64,000 bases of DNA from Marinobacter azerbaijanicus (GTDB taxonomy: Bacteria > Pseudomonadota > Gammaproteobacteria > Pseudomonadales > Oleiphilaceae): NCBI RefSeq assembly GCF_030250645.1, contig NZ_JASSVS010000003.1:538508-602507 (forward strand), in the 5' to 3' direction. The position numbers and the translations under genes were made by a program. The notes below the pieces were generated by a model that saw only the letters and a program-made list of their open reading frames with translations, was not told where the DNA came from and made no database searches. Below, piece after piece: positions 62,561-64,000 of the stretch (positions within the stretch are counted from its first letter, which is position 1; each line of letters opens with the position of its first letter).

Positions 62561-62674
62561 CTAGTTCGGGGTAGAACGGTAATGCTCAGGCACCTTGACC
62601 TTTTTGCCGTTCTTCCCTTCTCTTTCATGTGCAGGCACATGAACCTTTTTCTTACCTTTATCTGTTTTGGCCAT
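62561..62674 (-). CDS. 37-residue Lys-rich small protein in operon with a SinR/Cas2-like gene
   Basis: MAKTDKGKKKVHVPAHEREG followed by KNGKKVKVPEHYRSTPN. Preceded by TTAGGAGGAAATT, an almost ideal ribosome site, nine bases after the upstream stop. Contains a twofold pattern V-x-V-P-x-H-x-R (HVPAHERE, KVPEHYRS), resembling small proteins I have seen ending in HxRSTPN. Strongly basic, so nucleic-acid binding is possible. I cannot assign a function. Confidence 0.75.
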   Translation of the reverse strand: MAKTDKGKKKVHVPAHEREGKNGKKVKVPEHYRSTPN

Positions 62675-62683
62675 AATTTCCTC

Positions 62684-62968
62684 CTAAGCGTACGCTTTTT
62701 CAGATATGTGCGTGTGCAGCCAATCCCAGGCACTCTTGGGTAGCCATCCTTGGTATTCATCGACCACGCGAATAATCAAAAAATGATCATTATGGTCAGT
62801 ATGTTTCAGCATTCGCTCGCTCATTTGATTGGCGTTGAGCTGACTGCTAACTAGCCAAGTTGAGTCAAGGTGATGCCAGTACCCTCCGAAGCTTTTTATC
62901 TCCTCATACAAAGCCTCGTAGTTCTGACCTGGTCTATTTAGGTCGTACGATATTGAGTATACAGCCAT
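62684..62968 (-). CDS. SinR/Cas2-like small protein
   Basis: 94 residues: MAVYSISYDLNRPGQNYEAL, then YWHHLDSTWLVSS, RVVDEYQGWLPKSAWDWL. This is the SinR-family ferredoxin-like fold related to Cas2 and VapD, with YDLN at the place of the Cas2 metal Asp. No cas genes or repeats are nearby, so it is not a CRISPR component. AGGAG seven bases before the ATG at 62968. It is followed by a 37-residue basic protein in the same transcript; a toxin-antitoxin-like pair is one possibility. Confidence 0.75.
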   Translation of the reverse strand: MAVYSISYDLNRPGQNYEALYEEIKSFGGYWHHLDSTWLVSSQLNANQMSERMLKHTDHNDHFLIIRVVDEYQGWLPKSAWDWLHTHISEKAYA

Positions 62969-63278
62969 GGTGTTACTCCTATTACAAAAGTTTACGCATC
63001 CTTGCTGAATACTCCTTGAAACCCCATATATCGTAGGTTTCTGATCATATGATAACAGGATATAGTGGTCTGAGAATAAGGGGACAACTATGGATTGCGG
63101 CCGATAGCGTAAGAAAATCAATGATCACAGCCTTGAAAAAGGGGAAACTCGCGACAGCACAATGCGTTGCGGGTGATTGCAAGAAACCACTAGATGTTGT
63201 GGTTAATTAAGGTGTTGTGATTAATTAATCGGCCGGGTGGACAGTTAGTGGACACAAAGGTAGTGGGGGAATTCTAGA
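62969..63278. other. Intergenic stretch with direct repeats and an IS-end-like scar
   Basis: 310 bases without a gene. A 16-base direct repeat TGTTGTGGTTAATTAA / TGTTGTGATTAATTAA lies at 63195-63210 and 63213-63228. TGGACAGTTAGTGGACAC at 63238-63255 looks like an IS3-family terminus of a different element. The part nearest 62969 must hold the promoter of the SinR-like operon; none is obvious. Confidence 0.45.
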
Positions 63279-63923
63279 TGACCTGCCCCCAATCACTAAA
63301 CCACTCACTGCTTAGTAATGTCGGTTAATTTCGGCCCTTTTCCCGTAGTCCGGTAGCCAGCGGCAAACTCCAGTGGTGTCTGGTAGCTCAACGCTGAATG
63401 GGGCCGGTTTTCATTATAATCTCGTCGCCAGTTACCGATGATCTCCCGGGCATGAGCCAGATCCCGGAACCAGTGCTCATTCAGGCATTCATCGCGAAAA
63501 CGTCCATTGAAGCTTTCGATGAAACCGTTTTGGGTAGGCTTCCCGGGCTGGATCAGCTTTAGCTCGACACGGTTGTCATAAGCCCATTGGTCCAGGGCCT
63601 TGCTGGTGAACTCCGGTCCCTGATCTGTCCTGACAGCCTGAGGGTAGCCCCTAAAAGCTGCTATGGCATCCAGAGTGCGGGCAACCTGGTTGCCAGAGAT
63701 ACCGTTTGCCACGGGGATGTCGAGGCACTCCTTGGTGAAGTCATCAACAATGGTCAGGCATTTAATCCGCCGACCACACGACAGTGAGTCCATGACGAAG
63801 TCCATGGACCACGTCTGGTTCGGAGCTTCTGGCAACACCAGTGGCTGACGCTCCATGGCGATACCTTTGCGACGCTTGCGCTTTGGCACGGCCAGACCGG
63901 CTTCCCGATAAAGCCGGTAAACC
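63279..63923 (-). mobile_element. IS3-family element, 3-prime part, interrupted by IS66
   Basis: Terminus TGACCTGCCCCCAATC at 63279 resembles IS3/IS407-group inverted repeats (TGACCTGCCCCC). The orfB reading frame runs leftward and ends 26 bases before it. The element is cut at 63923 by the end of an IS66-type element, so its other end is outside the window or lost. Confidence 0.75.
63305..63923 (-). pseudogene. IS3-family transposase OrfB (rve DDE), 5-prime-truncated
   Basis: Frame resumes at VYRLYREAGLAVPKRKRRKG and carries the rve core: first Asp in WSMDFVMDSL, second in VRTDQGPEF, Glu in NGFIESFNGRFRDECL, and the end NRPHSALSYQTPLEFAAGY. The N-terminal half (helix-turn-helix) is removed by the IS66 insertion at 63923/63924. 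The open frame extends into the IS66 end but that part is unrelated, so the apparent ATG at 63988 is spurious. Confidence 0.85.
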
Positions 63924-64000
63924 GTAAGCGTCCGCCCATCACACCTTGTCAGGTATAGCCGGCTTCCAGTTGTGGGGCAATAGCTCATCGATGGCGTTGT
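63924..64000 (-). mobile_element. IS66-family element end, inserted in the IS3 transposase gene
   Basis: GTAAGCG at 63924-63930 is the characteristic outer sequence of IS66-family inverted repeats. Just inside it the minus strand carries the C-terminus of an IS66 transposase. It continues beyond the window. GGTAAACC (63916-63923) would be the 8-bp target duplication if the other copy is found at the far end. Confidence 0.65.
63939..64000 (-). CDS. IS66-family transposase (TnpC), C-terminal end only
   Basis: Last 19 codons: NAIDELLPHNWKPAIPDKV then TGA at 63939-63941. IDELLPHNWKP is the C-terminal motif of IS66 transposases. The rest lies outside the window. Confidence 0.6.
   Translation of the reverse strand, partial: NAIDELLPHNWKPAIPDKV

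Noticed and set aside
62684..62968. Cas2 of a CRISPR system
   Set aside because: Fold is related, but there are no cas genes and no repeat-spacer array in the window; the closer match is the SinR family.
63267..63278. GAATTC and TCTAGA side by side, resembling a cloning site
   Set aside because: Short restriction sites occur by chance; flanking sequence is continuous genomic and IS DNA, with no vector sequence.
63924..63988. ATG at 63988 as start of the IS3 transposase
   Set aside because: The first ~20 residues are read from the IS66 end in another frame and show no transposase similarity.

Overview
The window looks like chromosome from a marine, metabolically versatile gammaproteobacterium. 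Marinobacter or a close relative is my best guess, from gene content and order; this is inference, since no rRNA or other taxonomic marker is present. I see no rRNA, tRNA or CRISPR array. Most of the window is core-like metabolism in tight operons. The last ~3.3 kb (about 60.7-64.0 kb) is a patchwork of pseudogenes, a toxin-antitoxin pair, an integrase remnant and nested insertion sequences.

Layout. 0-2.6 kb: a Tle1-type (DUF2235) phospholipase effector with a lipoprotein that is probably its immunity partner. 2.6-14.8 kb: a quinoprotein alcohol oxidation locus with the same gene order as the ped cluster of Pseudomonas putida. It holds an ABC-2 exporter, a beta-propeller protein, a binding protein, a histidine kinase with a LuxR-type regulator, a pentapeptide-repeat protein, a Ca-type PQQ alcohol dehydrogenase, cytochrome c550, a MoxJ-like binding protein and a second PQQ dehydrogenase with the lanthanide-type Asp-x-Asp motif. 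14.8-26.7 kb: guanidine nitrogen assimilation, with an ABC transporter split over two loci, guanidine/urea carboxylase, two DUF1989 subunits, a type III glutamine synthetase, a TetR regulator and an alpha/beta hydrolase. Two guanidine-I (ykkC) riboswitches each lie behind a sigma54-like promoter and an NtrC-like box. 27.0-37.0 kb: aldehyde dehydrogenase (exaC), pqqABCDE, an S9 peptidase, ErcA-like iron alcohol dehydrogenase and a hybrid kinase, completing the alcohol oxidation system. 37.0-45.4 kb: fumarase, a CarS-like membrane protein, a phosphoesterase, chromate transporter, msrA/msrB, a Ca/Na exchanger and malate:quinone oxidoreductase. 45.5-51.5 kb: an uncharacterised operon of an ATP-grasp enzyme, a large protein with a possible Cys-His-Asn triad, and a ThDP enzyme, followed by a lipoprotein. 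51.5-53.6 kb: ExoD and a sulfide:quinone oxidoreductase-like flavoprotein. 53.6-60.7 kb: an Mtr-type extracellular electron conduit (mtrCAB) with a diheme cytochrome and a NapC/CymA-type tetraheme quinol dehydrogenase on the other side of a promoter carrying an FNR/DNR-like box.

How it fits together. Alcohols are oxidised in the periplasm by PQQ enzymes. The cofactor is made from pqqA-E, electrons pass to cytochrome c550, and the aldehyde is finished by ExaC. A 15-base motif recurs about 114-127 bases before three of these genes and, in weaker form, before others. Guanidine import and carboxylation appear gated by both nitrogen limitation (sigma54/NtrC) and guanidine itself (riboswitch); the allophanate hydrolase needed to finish the pathway is not in the window. 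The Mtr module could move quinol electrons across the outer membrane. The most promising undescribed item is the ATP-grasp / Cys-His-Asn / ThDP operon. The most useful regulatory observations are the duplicated sigma54-NtrC-riboswitch arrangement and the shared quinoprotein promoter motif.
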